Shown piece after piece: positions 1 to 9,666 of a stretch of 64,000 nt of DNA. Position 1 is the first letter of the stretch. The number at the start of each line of letters is the position of its first letter. The DNA is from Pseudomonas purpurea (GTDB lineage Bacteria > Pseudomonadota > Gammaproteobacteria > Pseudomonadales > Pseudomonadaceae): positions 3,860,001 to 3,924,000 of the forward strand of contig NZ_CP150918.1 in the NCBI RefSeq assembly GCF_039908635.1, written 5' to 3'. Under the pieces are notes generated by a model. The model saw only the letters and a list, made by a program, of their open reading frames with translations. It did no database searches and was not told the origin of the DNA. The position numbers and the translations under genes are program-made.

Positions 1-757
<757 letters not shown>

Positions 758-900
758 AAACATCTTTGGGTTTTTAAGAAACCCTAAACTTGGCTCAGCA
801 ATCGTTGGTTACATCTTTGATTTCTCGCGGAGTAACTTGTGATGCTGATAATCTTGTTGACTATCAGTCTGACTGCACAAGCACCCACACGAATTGCTTG

Positions 901-920
901 ATTCAGTTGTTAAAGAGCGG
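901..920 (-). promoter_or_regulatory. rRNA antitermination boxA
   Basis: On the minus strand the leader contains CGCTCTTTAACAACTGAATC, a good match to the boxA (TGCTCTTTAACAA) recognised by NusB/S10 in rRNA leaders. It lies between the most proximal promoter and the start of 16S, as expected. Confidence 0.75.
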
Positions 921-954
921 TTGGTTAAGACCTTTCGTCTCAACCGAGGCGCGC

Positions 955-982
955 ATTCTACAGCAGCCTCTGTTGCTGTCAA
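955..982 (-). promoter_or_regulatory. rRNA promoter, proximal (P3)
   Basis: Minus strand -35 TTGACA (977-982), 16-base spacer, -10 TAGAAT (955-960), followed by a GC-rich GCGCGCC discriminator typical of stringently controlled rRNA promoters. It lies about 200 bases before the 16S start. Confidence 0.8.
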
Positions 983-1064
983 GTGATTATTTTCAGAAGC
1001 TTTCGAAGAATTCTTCAACAACTTCAACCACTTGCGCTTCCGATCTCTCGTCAGCGGGAGGCGA

Positions 1065-1092
1065 ATTCTACAGCGTTACTAGCTGTTGTCAA
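1065..1092 (-). promoter_or_regulatory. rRNA promoter, middle (P2)
   Basis: Minus strand -35 TTGACA (1087-1092), 16-base spacer, -10 TAGAAT (1065-1070). It has the same architecture as the proximal promoter, including the TCGCC-type GC-rich stretch after the -10. Confidence 0.8.
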
Positions 1093-1267
1093 CCCCTCTT
1101 TTTCTCCGCTTTCGATCGAGAAGACCGAACCGTTAAAAGAGCCAAACTACACCGCTCTTTCAACTCCTTCCAGGCTTCGATGAACTGAAGCAACCCGCCG
1201 CCGAAAACTGCGTAACTCTTTGTTTACCAAGGAGTTTTCCGTTTCGACTGCGCCGGAAGTGGGGCGA

Positions 1268-1295
1268 ATTATAGACTTCCAGAATCTGCCGTCAA
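1268..1295 (-). promoter_or_regulatory. rRNA promoter, distal (P1)
   Basis: Minus strand -35 TTGACG (1290-1295), 16-base spacer, perfect -10 TATAAT (1268-1273), then TCGCCCC. It is the third of three tandem promoters driving the rrn operon. The rest of the gap up to the rhtA-like gene (1296-1459) should hold the upstream element and the promoter of that gene; I see no other gene in it. Confidence 0.8.
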
Positions 1296-1459
1296 CTCCT
1301 AATTTAGTTTTTCTATCAGAAACCTTAAATGCCAGCCAAATCACCGCTATATATAGCTGCGCGCTGACAGAATGAGCAGTATATTGCTCAGCACTAGATA
1401 ATCCGCATTCCCTCGCGCTTGCATGCCTTCCTGCCCGACACCTTGGACGACGCCTCACA

Positions 1460-2347
1460 ATGATTGACCAGCCCCGCAGTCTCGCCTCGACCCTGTTTCC
1501 AGTCGGCCTGCTATTAATAGCAATGGCCTCCATCCAATCGGGGGCGTCCCTGGCCAAAAGCATGTTCCCCATTGTCGGCGCACAGGGGACCACGACATTA
1601 AGACTGATATTCGCCAGCGTCATCATGTTGCTGCTTCTACGTCCCTGGCGGGCAAAGCTTACCGCCAAGTCCTTACGCACAGTTATTGTCTACGGTATGG
1701 CATTAGGCGGGATGAACTTCCTCTTCTATATGTCCCTGAGGACAGTGCCCCTGGGAATCGCAGTCGCCCTGGAGTTTACTGGCCCCTTGGCGGTGGCCAT
1801 CTATGCCTCGCGCCGGGCGATTGATTTCCTGTGGATTGGCCTCGCGATCATTGGCTTGCTGCTGCTTATACCAACGGGAGCTACCAGCGCCGGGATCGAC
1901 CTTGTTGGCGCTGGATATGCGTTGGGCGCCGGTGTTTGCTGGGCCCTGTACATTCTGTTCGGACAAAAAGCCGGGGCAGACAACGGGGTGACGACTGCAG
2001 CACTGGGCGTGATGATTGCGGCTCTGTTCGTTGCACCTATCGGCATCGTGCACGCCGGCGCAGCCCTGTTGACGCCGTCATTGATTCCCGTCGCAATTGG
2101 CGTGGCTATTTTGTCCACCGCGCTCCCCTACACCCTCGAGATGGTCGCCCTCACCCGAATGCCCGCCCGCACCTTTGGCACGCTGATGAGCATCGAGCCC
2201 GCATTCGGCGCGCTCTCGGGCTTATTGTTCCTGCATGAATACCTGTCGCTGGCGCAGTGGCTGGCCATCAGTTGCATCATTCTGGCCTCGGTCGGTGCCA
2301 CCCTGACCATGCGCGGAGCCCCCAAGCCTATCGTTGCTTCCGATTGA
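1460..2347 (+). CDS. rhtA: Threonine/homoserine exporter RhtA-like (EamA/DMT family)
   Basis: This 295-residue, very hydrophobic protein has about ten predicted membrane helices in two EamA repeats. It keeps strings familiar from E. coli RhtA: MASIQSGASLAKSMFP near residue 21, VPLGIAVALEFTGPLAVA near 95, LSTALPYTLEMVALTR near 217, and TFGTLMSIEPAF near 238. RhtA exports threonine and homoserine across the inner membrane. The exact substrate here is inferred from family resemblance. The ATG is preceded by only a weak ribosome site. The gene stands alone, divergent from the rRNA operon. Confidence 0.85.
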   Translation: MIDQPRSLASTLFPVGLLLIAMASIQSGASLAKSMFPIVGAQGTTTLRLIFASVIMLLLLRPWRAKLTAKSLRTVIVYGMALGGMNFLFYMSLRTVPLGIAVALEFTGPLAVAIYASRRAIDFLWIGLAIIGLLLLIPTGATSAGIDLVGAGYALGAGVCWALYILFGQKAGADNGVTTAALGVMIAALFVAPIGIVHAGAALLTPSLIPVAIGVAILSTALPYTLEMVALTRMPARTFGTLMSIEPAFGALSGLLFLHEYLSLAQWLAISCIILASVGATLTMRGAPKPIVASD

Positions 2348-2513
2348 AAACTGATTTGACGTAGGTCTGGCATTTGCCGCTCAATTAGGCCATGTTTGAC
2401 CCGCAACTCAATGTAAGGCATGGACTTTTCCGGACAGGAAATCCAGACACCACACGCGAGCGCCAATGCAGTCTTACCCGAGCACCAGACTCGGGCCGCT
2501 ATAAAGGACGGGA

Positions 2514-2795
2514 ATGAAACGATTTTTGGTATTGATAGCCGTACTCGCCATCGCAGGCTGCGCCGCGACGTCGAAAACCGAAGTCAAACGTGGAAAGAAA
2601 GGTCTGCATATCAACTGTTCGGGATTGTCGTCTTCCTGGGAAAAGTGCAATACGCGCGCAGCCAACTCGTGTGGCCCGAAGGGCTACAAGGTGATCGCCA
2701 AGTCTGGAGACGCCGTGGAGGATCCTGGTGACTATCCGTTTGGCCTGAACCCTGCCGGCTATACCAGCCGAAGCATGATCGTCATCTGCAAATAG
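2514..2795 (+). CDS. Small hypothetical lipoprotein
   Basis: A 93-residue protein starting MKRFLVLIAVLAIAGCAATS, a textbook lipoprotein signal peptide with lipobox AGC (Cys16). The mature part has five more cysteines (near 35, 45, 53 and at the C-terminus) and GPKGYKV, so it may be a small disulfide-bonded domain. A strong ribosome site (AAAGGACGGG) precedes the ATG. No specific family recognised. The spacing from the convergent TetR gene is only 12 bases. Confidence 0.75.
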   Translation: MKRFLVLIAVLAIAGCAATSKTEVKRGKKGLHINCSGLSSSWEKCNTRAANSCGPKGYKVIAKSGDAVEDPGDYPFGLNPAGYTSRSMIVICK

Positions 2796-2807
2796 TCTGA
2801 TGCCGCT

Positions 2808-3377
2808 TTACTCAGTGTTCTGACCTGCGATCTGGCGGCCTATTTCTTTGGCACTAGCGGTCAGTACACTGCGCTGGACGTCCGGACTGACAAGCATGCG
2901 CGCGACCACCAATGCACCCACACATTGCGACAGGATCGCCCAGGCCAGGCTTTCGCTTTCCAGGATGCACGCCCAATTCTGTTGCAGTCGGCAGATCCAA
3001 TGCTCGGCGTGCTCGCGCACCTGATCACTGGAGCGGGCTATTTCAGCCCCCAAGGCCGGCAATGCGCAGCCCGACTCGGGATGCTCGACATGCGCCATGC
3101 TCAGGTAATGCTGTAGACAGCGCTCAAGCCGCGCACGGTTCTGCTCCCCTTCACCACTCAAGCGCTCCAGGCTCTGGCTCAGTTCTCGCTCGACGATCGA
3201 ACTGAACAATTCGTCCTTGGATGAGAAATGGCTATAGAAAGCCCCGCCACTCAGGCCAATCGCTTTCATCAATGCGTCGACGCCCACAGTGGAAAACCCC
3301 TGGGTCTTGGCCGACACCGCACTGCTTTGCAGCAACTTCTCTTTGGTTTCCAACTTGTGACTGGCTGAGTAACGCAT
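2808..3377 (-). CDS. TetR/AcrR-family transcriptional repressor
   Basis: This 189-residue protein has an N-terminal TetR DNA-binding helix-turn-helix (residues about 9-55, with GFSTVGVDALMKAIGLSGG and FYSHFSSKDELF). The C-terminal part is a ligand/dimer domain of the type often seen with electrophile- or drug-responsive regulators. It is divergent from the SDR gene at 3471. The gap between them contains a perfect palindrome (3428-3452) that is the likely operator. It probably represses itself and the SDR plus the following isomerase. The ligand is unknown. Confidence 0.88.
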   Translation of the reverse strand: MRYSASHKLETKEKLLQSSAVSAKTQGFSTVGVDALMKAIGLSGGAFYSHFSSKDELFSSIVERELSQSLERLSGEGEQNRARLERCLQHYLSMAHVEHPESGCALPALGAEIARSSDQVREHAEHWICRLQQNWACILESESLAWAILSQCVGALVVARMLVSPDVQRSVLTASAKEIGRQIAGQNTE

Positions 3378-3427
3378 CGCTTCCCCCCTGTAAATCCATC
3401 ACCTTGACGCATCGTGGATCGTAGCAT

Positions 3428-3452
3428 AACGTTCGTTTACTTAACGAACGTT
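3428..3452. promoter_or_regulatory. Palindromic operator of the divergent TetR repressor
   Basis: Perfect inverted repeat: arm AACGTTCGTT, 5-base spacer TACTT, arm AACGAACGTT. It sits 18 bases before the SDR start and about 50 bases from the TetR start, overlapping where either promoter should be. Binding is inferred from position and symmetry. Confidence 0.7.
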
Positions 3453-3470
3453 TAGCAAAGGACAATATCC

Positions 3471-4211
3471 ATGACCACAGCTACTCATAACAACAAAGTC
3501 GTGCTGGTTGTCGGCGCAGGCGATGCCACTGGCGGGGCCATCGCCAAGCGTTTTGCTCAAGAAGGTTTCATTGCCTGCGTCACACGCCGTAGCGCAGACA
3601 AGCTCCAGCCACTGGTAGACGCGATCAAGGCATCCGGTGGGCAAGCCCATGGTTTCGCCTGTGATGCGCGCAAAGAAGAAGAGGTGGAGGCGCTGGTAGA
3701 GCAGATCGAAAGCCAGATCGGCCCCATCGAAGCATTCGTCTTCAACATCGGCGCCAATGTGCCCTGCAGCATTCTTGAGGAAACCGCACGCAAGTACTTC
3801 AAGATCTGGGAGATGGCCTGCTTCTCGGGTTTTCTCAATGCACGCGAAGTGGCCAAGCGCATGGCGATACGCCAACGTGGCACTATCCTGTTCACTGGCG
3901 CTACCGCCGGCATGCGTGGCGCAGCCGGATTCGCGGCCTTTGCCGGCGCCAAGCACGGGATTCGGGCGCTGGCCCAAAGCATGGCCCGCGAACTCGGCCC
4001 GATGAACATCCATGTCGCCCATGTTGTGGTCGACGGCGCCATCGATACCGATTTTATCCGTGACAACTTTCCGGAAAAATACGCTCAAAAGGATCAGGAC
4101 GGCATCCTCAACCCGGCACACATCGCCGAGAACTACTGGTACCTGCACAGCCAGCCACGGGACGCCTGGACGTTCGAGCTGGACCTGCGCCCCTGGAGCG
4201 AACGCTGGTAA
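3471..4211 (+). CDS. SDR-family oxidoreductase lacking the usual catalytic tyrosine
   Basis: This 246-residue short-chain dehydrogenase-like protein has a Rossmann nucleotide-binding motif (GAGDATGGAIA, residues about 15-25), the NxG-type strand FNIGANV near 85, and the helix motif FAGAKHG near 158-164. In classical SDRs the last motif is YxxxK; here the tyrosine is phenylalanine while the lysine is kept, and the serine position before it is also changed. It may therefore use another mechanism or only bind the cofactor. It is followed 41 bases later by the HCCA-isomerase-like gene, suggesting a TetR-controlled two-gene operon. The substrate is unknown. Confidence 0.8.
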   Translation: MTTATHNNKVVLVVGAGDATGGAIAKRFAQEGFIACVTRRSADKLQPLVDAIKASGGQAHGFACDARKEEEVEALVEQIESQIGPIEAFVFNIGANVPCSILEETARKYFKIWEMACFSGFLNAREVAKRMAIRQRGTILFTGATAGMRGAAGFAAFAGAKHGIRALAQSMARELGPMNIHVAHVVVDGAIDTDFIRDNFPEKYAQKDQDGILNPAHIAENYWYLHSQPRDAWTFELDLRPWSERW

Positions 4212-4252
4212 GCCCTCCCCCCTAGTCCAACAATAAGCAGAGCGCATCGACC

Positions 4253-4843
4253 ATGAGCAAACGCGTAGAGTTTTTCTTCGACCTCGGCAGCCCCACCACT
4301 TACCTGGCATACACCCAACTGCCGAACATTTGCGAGCAAACCGGCAGTGAGTTGATCTATCAGCCGATGCTGCTGGGCGGGGTCTTCAAAGCCACTGGCA
4401 ACGCCTCACCCGTGACCATTCCGGCCAAGGGGCGCTACATGTTCCAGGACCTGAATCGCTACGCAAAACGCTACGGCGTTCCGTTCAAGCTCAACCCGCA
4501 CTTCCCGATCAACACGCTGATGCTCATGCGCGCCGTCACCGGCATGCAATTGCGTCACCCCGAACGCTTTCTGGCGTTTGTCGATTGTCTGTTTCGCGCA
4601 CTTTGGGTCGACGGTCAAAACCTGAACGACCCGGCGACCGTTGCGCAGGTACTGACGCAAGAAGGCTTTGACCCTAATGAGGTGTTGGCACTGACGGGCG
4701 ATGAAACCGTGAAAAACGCCCTCAAGGAAAAAACCGAGCAAGCCATACAACGTGGCGTATTTGGCGCACCTAGCATGTTTGTCGATGAACAGTTGTACTT
4801 CGGCCAGGATCGGCTGGAGTTTGTCGTGGAAGCATTGAGCTAG
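4253..4843 (+). CDS. 2-hydroxychromene-2-carboxylate isomerase-like (DsbA/kappa-GST fold)
   Basis: A 196-residue protein of the DSBA-like thioredoxin family that includes kappa-class glutathione transferases and HCCA isomerase. The N-terminal FFFDLGSPTTYLAY carries the catalytic serine (Ser13), and FGAPSMFVD near 170 is the conserved cis-proline region. These enzymes use glutathione to isomerise aromatic-ring cleavage products or conjugate electrophiles. It is probably co-transcribed with the SDR upstream, pointing to a small detoxification or aromatic catabolism unit. The substrate cannot be read from the sequence. Confidence 0.82.
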   Translation: MSKRVEFFFDLGSPTTYLAYTQLPNICEQTGSELIYQPMLLGGVFKATGNASPVTIPAKGRYMFQDLNRYAKRYGVPFKLNPHFPINTLMLMRAVTGMQLRHPERFLAFVDCLFRALWVDGQNLNDPATVAQVLTQEGFDPNEVLALTGDETVKNALKEKTEQAIQRGVFGAPSMFVDEQLYFGQDRLEFVVEALS

Positions 4844-4863
4844 CCTCCAGCGCTGTTGCACGT

Positions 4864-4893
4864 GTGCGCCGCCAGCCAACGCTGACGGCGCAC
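4864..4893. terminator. Hairpin terminator between convergent genes
   Basis: Inverted repeat GTGCGCCG ... CGGCGCAC with a 14-base loop in the 56-base gap between the converging isomerase and aminopeptidase genes. There is no long T-run, so its strength is uncertain. Confidence 0.5.
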
Positions 4894-4899
4894 CGTGAC

Positions 4900-6708
4900 T
4901 CAGATAGCGGCAGTTCGGGTGTGCAACCACTCAAGCGCCGCGCCCTCAAGCAGTGGACTCAGCCGTGCACGCACCTCGGCGTGATAACCGTTGAACCACT
5001 CACGTTCGTCCTGGGTCAGCAACGACGGTTCGAGGCAGCGGGTATCGATCGGGCACAGCGTCAAGGTTTCAAACTTGAGGAACTCGCCAAACTCGCTACT
5101 GCCCGCCTCGCGGTTCAACACCAGGTTCTCGATCCGCACACCCCAGCGCCCCGGGCGATAAGTGCCGGGCTCGATGGAGGTGATCATCCCCGGCTGCATG
5201 GCGGTTTGCGGCGCAGCTGCTGCCTGATAGGCAATGACCTGCGGGCCTTCGTGGACGTTCAGGAAATACCCCACACCGTGACCGGTGCCATGACCATAAT
5301 CGACGCTTTCTGCCCAAATCGGTGCCCGTGCGATGGCATCCAGCAAAGGCGACAGAATGCCCTTCGGAAACTGCGCCCGCGACAGCGCAATCACACCCTT
5401 GAGCACCCGCGTGCAGTCACGCTTCTGCTCTGCAGTCGGCGTGCCCACCGGCACCATCCGCGTGATATCGGTCGTACCGCCCAGGTACTGACCACCGGAG
5501 TCGATCAGCAGCAGACCGTCGCCTTCGATGACCGCATGCTCTTCTTCAGTGGCGTGATAGTGCGGCATCGCCCCGTTGGCGTTGAACGCGGCGATGGTAT
5601 TGAAGCTCAGCGAAACATAACCTGGGCGACGAGTCCGCGCAGCCGTCAGGTGTTCGTCAATGGTCAGTTCGGTGACACGTTCACGACCCAGGGCCGTTTC
5701 CAGCCAGGCGAAGAACTCGCACAACGCGGCGCCGTCCTGCTCCATGGCCTGACGAATGTGTTCGGCGTCGGCCAGGCTTTTCTGCGACTTGGCCAGGGTG
5801 GTCGGGTTCAAGCCTTCAACCCGTTTCACCCCGCTTCCCACGTTATCGAGCAAACCGGCCGTAACGCGCGCCGGGTCGATTTGCAGGCTCGCGCCGTTGG
5901 GTATGGCAGCCAGTGCAGCGGCGACTTCGCTGTAGTCGCGCAAGGTCACGCCGTCCTGCTCAAGCGTCGCACGCAGCTGCGCATTAACCTTGCTCAGCGC
6001 AACGAACAACGTGGCCTGTTGCTGACTGATCAGGGCAAATGAGACGAACACCGGGTTGAACGAGACATCGCCACCACGCAGATTGAACAGCCAGGCGATG
6101 TCGTCCAGGGTTGCGATGAAGTGCCAATCGGCGCCACGTGCCTTGAGCGTTTCGCGCAGCTTGGCCAGTTTCTCGCCACGGCTGACGGTGGCTTGCGGCG
6201 GCAAGTGCGGGTAAATCGGTTGATCCGGCAGGCTTGGGCGGTCCTTCCAGACGTCATCCAACACATCGATGTCGGTCCGCAGGCGTGCGCCACGTTCCTC
6301 CAACTTGCTGCCCAGGGTCCGAGCCGAGGCCACCGCCATTACCGCGCCATCAACCGCGACCACGCCACCTTCCGGCGTTTGCTCGGCCAGCCACTCCAGT
6401 GGGCCGGGCTGCCCAGGTTGCAGCTTGACCAGTTCGATACCGCTGCCTTTGAGTTCCTTGGTTGCCTGTTCCCAGTAACGACTGTCAGCCCAGACACCGG
6501 CGAAATCCCGGGTCACGATCAACGTGCCGACCGAACCGTGAAAACCCGACAGCCATTGACGCCCTTGCCAGTAACCCGGCAGGTATTCCGACAGGTGCGG
6601 GTCGGCCGATGGCACCAACAAGGCATGAATGCCTTCGCGGCTCATCCGTTCACGGGTTTGCGCCAGGCGCTGGGGGACCATTCCATTGGTCGAAGGCTGC
6701 GTACTCAT
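4900..6708 (-). CDS. Xaa-Pro aminopeptidase, M24B family (aminopeptidase P)
   Basis: This 602-residue cytosolic metallopeptidase removes N-terminal residues preceding proline. It has two creatinase-like N-terminal domains and a C-terminal pita-bread domain. Metal ligands are visible: Asp in LLLIDSGGQ and Asp in TTDITR (about 415-430), His in GHGTGHGVGYFL (about 490), and Glu in TSIEPGTY and RIENL (about 530-545). Length and arrangement fit the long, three-domain APP1-type rather than the shorter E. coli PepP. The start at 6708 is chosen because AGGAGA lies 6-11 bases upstream; an in-frame upstream ATG exists but has no ribosome site. Confidence 0.92.
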   Translation of the reverse strand: MSTQPSTNGMVPQRLAQTRERMSREGIHALLVPSADPHLSEYLPGYWQGRQWLSGFHGSVGTLIVTRDFAGVWADSRYWEQATKELKGSGIELVKLQPGQPGPLEWLAEQTPEGGVVAVDGAVMAVASARTLGSKLEERGARLRTDIDVLDDVWKDRPSLPDQPIYPHLPPQATVSRGEKLAKLRETLKARGADWHFIATLDDIAWLFNLRGGDVSFNPVFVSFALISQQQATLFVALSKVNAQLRATLEQDGVTLRDYSEVAAALAAIPNGASLQIDPARVTAGLLDNVGSGVKRVEGLNPTTLAKSQKSLADAEHIRQAMEQDGAALCEFFAWLETALGRERVTELTIDEHLTAARTRRPGYVSLSFNTIAAFNANGAMPHYHATEEEHAVIEGDGLLLIDSGGQYLGGTTDITRMVPVGTPTAEQKRDCTRVLKGVIALSRAQFPKGILSPLLDAIARAPIWAESVDYGHGTGHGVGYFLNVHEGPQVIAYQAAAAPQTAMQPGMITSIEPGTYRPGRWGVRIENLVLNREAGSSEFGEFLKFETLTLCPIDTRCLEPSLLTQDEREWFNGYHAEVRARLSPLLEGAALEWLHTRTAAI

Positions 6709-6764
6709 CGAATCTCCTGCTAACCAGTCATCATTGTTATTGGGTGCTGATGTCACTCAGCGTT

Positions 6765-7935
6765 TTAAGACGGTGTTGTTGCCCAGAACGCCGGAGCGCT
6801 GGCGCATGTTGCCTTGATCAATTGTGCGGCCTGATCGATGTCCTGCTCGGTGGTAAAACGCCCCAGGCTCAGTCGAATCGTTCGACTCGCACTGCGCGCA
6901 TCATGCCCCAGCGCCAGCAGTACATGGGACGGCGCATTGCTCGCAGAGTTACAGGCCGACGTGGCCGAGAACGCGATAGACGCACTCAAGGCCGACGAAT
7001 TGAACTCGCCCTCGCTGAAGGTCAGGCTCAAGGTGTGAGGAATGCGTCGGGTTACGCTGCCGTTCAACCTGAGGCCTGCAATACCCTGGAGCTGCTGGAG
7101 CAAACGCTCGCGCAAATGCAGGATGGTGGCAGCCTCTTCATCAAAATGTTCCGCCGCCAGCGCAAACGCGGCGCCCATGGCGGCAATCTGGTGCGTCGCC
7201 AGGGTGCCTGAGCGCAACCCGCCTTCATGACCCCCGCCATGAATCTGCGCCTGCACGTGCTGCCGGGCACGCGGCCCGACGTACAGCGCGCCGATGCCTT
7301 TGGGGCCATAGATTTTGTGTGCGGAAAAGGACATCAGGTCGACCGGCCATTGCGCCAGGTCTATCGCTACTTTGCCTGCGCCTTGCGCGGCGTCGACGTG
7401 GAACAGTGCGCCATGTTCACGCACCCGCTGGCCGATGGCCGGGATGTCGTTGACGGTGCCCAGTTCGTTGTTGACCAGCATCAGCGACACCAGGAACGTA
7501 TCCTCACGCAACGCTTCGCTGACGGCTTGCGGGCTGATCAGGCCTTCGGCATCCGGCACCAGCCAGGTCACGGCAACGCCCGCGTCCTGCAATTGCTTGG
7601 CGGTATCCAGGATCGCCTTGTGCTCGATCTGACTGGTGATGATGTGCCCGCCCGTCACGCCGCGTGCCTGGGCGACCCCCTTGAGGGCAAGGTTGTTGGA
7701 TTCGGTGGCGCCAGAGGTCCAGACGATTTGCTCGGCTTGCGCACCGACCAGGCCCTGCAACCTGCTGGCGGGCCTGCTCGACCGAAAGCCTGGCCTGCTG
7801 GCCGAAAGCGTGGGAGCTGGAAGCCGGGTTGCCGAAGTTACCGTCAAACCCCAGACAATCGACCATCACCTGGATGACCCGCTCATCCACCGGCGTGGTG
7901 GCGGCGTAGTCGAAATACAAAGGACGTTTATTCAT
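6765..7935 (-). CDS. Cysteine desulfurase, IscS/NifS family (one frameshift)
   Basis: Class V PLP-dependent aminotransferase fold; such enzymes take sulfur from cysteine for Fe-S clusters and thio-cofactors. It starts [17 protein letters not shown]. It contains [13 protein letters not shown], the His of [13 protein letters not shown], and the PLP lysine in [14 protein letters not shown]. The reading frame breaks at 7751-7755: residues before it end in RQQVAG, and the next frame carries straight on with [14 protein letters not shown]. Removing one base of GGGCC (minus strand) restores a complete protein of about 389 residues. The active-site loop cysteine region is not the clear IscS type (SACNSAS near residue 320). 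I regard the break as a likely sequence error. The gene stands alone, not in an isc or suf operon. Confidence 0.85.
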
Positions 7936-8135
7936 AAAAAACCCGCAGAGCTTGTTCCGGGATCAGGTACGCACCATAAACCCACTGGGCAACGCCGTCT
8001 TACGGACAGCGCGCCAACAGCGCAGGTCAGCAATACCTGATCGGATGCCGTTAAAGAAGTACCACTTCATTAAAAGTGCGTAGGAACGCTCCTGGAAGTG
8101 AGCTTAACAGGCATCGGGCGCCGGGTTGAAGCCGG

Positions 8136-8750
8136 TCAGCTGAAGCTTTCGTGCAGCATCGGATACATCGAAGCCACCAACAGCAGCGCCATGCCCCAGT
8201 TGAACACCCGCAACCAGCGCCGATCCCGCAGGACATTGCGCAACAGGCTGCCGCAAACCACCCACACGCTGACGCTCGGCAGGTTGATCACGGCAAAGAC
8301 TGCGGCGATGACGATCACATTGGTGAAGTAGCCCTGCAAGGGTGTGTAGGTACTGATGGCGCCGATGGCCATGATCCAGGCCTTGGGGTTGACCCATTGG
8401 AACGCCGCGGCACCCAGATAGCTGATGGGTTTGGCCTGGCCTTGCTCAGATTCCGAGACAGGGCCGGAGTGGGCGATTTTCCACGCCAGGTACAGCAAGT
8501 ACGCCGCACCGACATAACGCAACGCGGTGTAGAGCAACGGATAGGCTTGAAACACCGCGCCCAGGCCAAACCCGACCGCAACCACCAGGACGAAGAAGCC
8601 GCAGGTGATGCCCAGCATATGGGGGATGGAGCGGTTAAAACCAAAGTTCACGCCGGAGGCCAGCAACATGGTGTTATTCGGGCCCGGTGTGATCGAGGTG
8701 ACAAGAGCAAACAGGGCAAAGCCCAACAGCAAATCCAGCGAGAGGGTCAT
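8136..8750 (-). CDS. LysE/RhtB-family amino-acid exporter
   Basis: This 204-residue inner-membrane protein has about six helices. The N-terminal LLLGFALFALVTSITPGPNN carries the family signature TPGPNN near residue 22-27, and WVNPKAWIMAIGA near 118 is also typical. LysE/RhtB proteins export basic or neutral amino acids; the substrate here is not determinable. It starts at an ATG with GGAAAA upstream. It is single, with unassigned spacers on both sides. Confidence 0.88.
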   Translation of the reverse strand: MTLSLDLLLGFALFALVTSITPGPNNTMLLASGVNFGFNRSIPHMLGITCGFFVLVVAVGFGLGAVFQAYPLLYTALRYVGAAYLLYLAWKIAHSGPVSESEQGQAKPISYLGAAAFQWVNPKAWIMAIGAISTYTPLQGYFTNVIVIAAVFAVINLPSVSVWVVCGSLLRNVLRDRRWLRVFNWGMALLLVASMYPMLHESFS

Positions 8751-8847
8751 GGGCGTTTTCCATCAGGGTCGGTCAGGTGTTGACCCTATCCCAGCGCCTC
8801 GACGAAACCCACGGACAGTTGGGTGAAACTTCGAGCAGTACAGTCGC

Positions 8848-9117
8848 TTAACTGGAGTGGCCGTGCTGGATCAGCCCACGCTCGGCGTTCATTTCGCCGT
8901 GCTGGTCGAACGCGAAGGCTTTCTGTGGCTGGCCGAGCAATTCGGCCTTTTTCTGTTGGTACTCATCGAACGAAAGGCCACGACGACTCAATGCCTCCAG
9001 CGCCAGCTCCCTGGATTCCTCAGCGGTGTAGGGACGCAATTCGGGCGATGGCTGGTTCGCGCAACCGGCCAGCACCGAGGCGACCAACAGCAGTGAAGTG
9101 ACGAGCAAGTGATTCAT
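8848..9117 (-). CDS. Small hypothetical lipoprotein
   Basis: An 89-residue protein with signal MNHLLVTSLLLVASVLAGCA, lipobox LAGC (Cys19), so probably outer-membrane anchored. The mature part is charged and helical (EESRELALEALSRRGLSFDEYQQKKAELL) and resembles a short SHOCT-like helical tail, which I cannot confirm. The ribosome site GGGAG lies just before the ATG. No specific function. Confidence 0.7.
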   Translation of the reverse strand: MNHLLVTSLLLVASVLAGCANQPSPELRPYTAEESRELALEALSRRGLSFDEYQQKKAELLGQPQKAFAFDQHGEMNAERGLIQHGHSS

Positions 9118-9243
9118 GGGAAACTCCCGCAGTCCTGAGCTTGGGCAATGGACACAGGCTACGCGCGCCCCTCAAGTGACAAAAATCATCGCTCTCGATA
9201 GTGGCTATCGACCTTGGCAACAACCGACCGTCATTGCCGACTC

Positions 9244-9609
9244 TTAGCTCACCAGGGCGCACTGCAACGCGTTGTCATGGCTGCGTTCGATGCTGCGCAG
9301 CACCTGGAAGGAACCGAACGTGACGCCTTTGGCCTGATAGGCGCGGATCAGCGTCCAGAAGTCCTCCTTGCCGTTCTCGAAATCCCGGAACGCCGCCTCC
9401 CCCGCTTCCCGTGTTTGCCATTGCAGGTAGTTGAGGACGCGTCGGCCATCATCACTGGCCTGCACACTGGCGCTGAGAAAACCGCTGTAGCCTTGGGCCA
9501 GGCGTTCGGTCTGCGCGGATAACGCCGACACCAGCCCCTGCTGCTGATGGGGTTCGATCTCGAATTCGATCAATTGGGTGAAGCTGCGATTTTTCTCGTC
9601 CGACTGCAT
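9244..9609 (-). CDS. Antibiotic-biosynthesis-monooxygenase-type (ABM) protein, SoxR-linked
   Basis: A 121-residue protein of ferredoxin-like ABM fold: TQLIEFEIEPHQQQGLVSAL, SGFLSASVQASDDGRRVLNYLQWQT and the FWTLIRAYQ helix. Small ABM proteins oxidise quinone-like substrates without cofactors or bind heme; here the activity is only inferred. It is divergent from soxR. The 92-base gap holds a SoxR box, so this is probably a SoxR-activated gene induced by redox-cycling compounds, matching the soxR-linked monooxygenase known in P. aeruginosa. The ribosome site GAGGGGAG is clear. Confidence 0.85.
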   Translation of the reverse strand: MQSDEKNRSFTQLIEFEIEPHQQQGLVSALSAQTERLAQGYSGFLSASVQASDDGRRVLNYLQWQTREAGEAAFRDFENGKEDFWTLIRAYQAKGVTFGSFQVLRSIERSHDNALQCALVS

Positions 9610-9666
9610 GAAAAACTCCCCTCATGTGTAAGTCGCGTCTTGCGATCCGAAGGTGTGCAGGGTAAA

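Noticed and set aside
790..1188. Open frames in the rRNA leader region
   Set aside because: The region is occupied by three rRNA promoters and boxA; no ribosome site or protein similarity.
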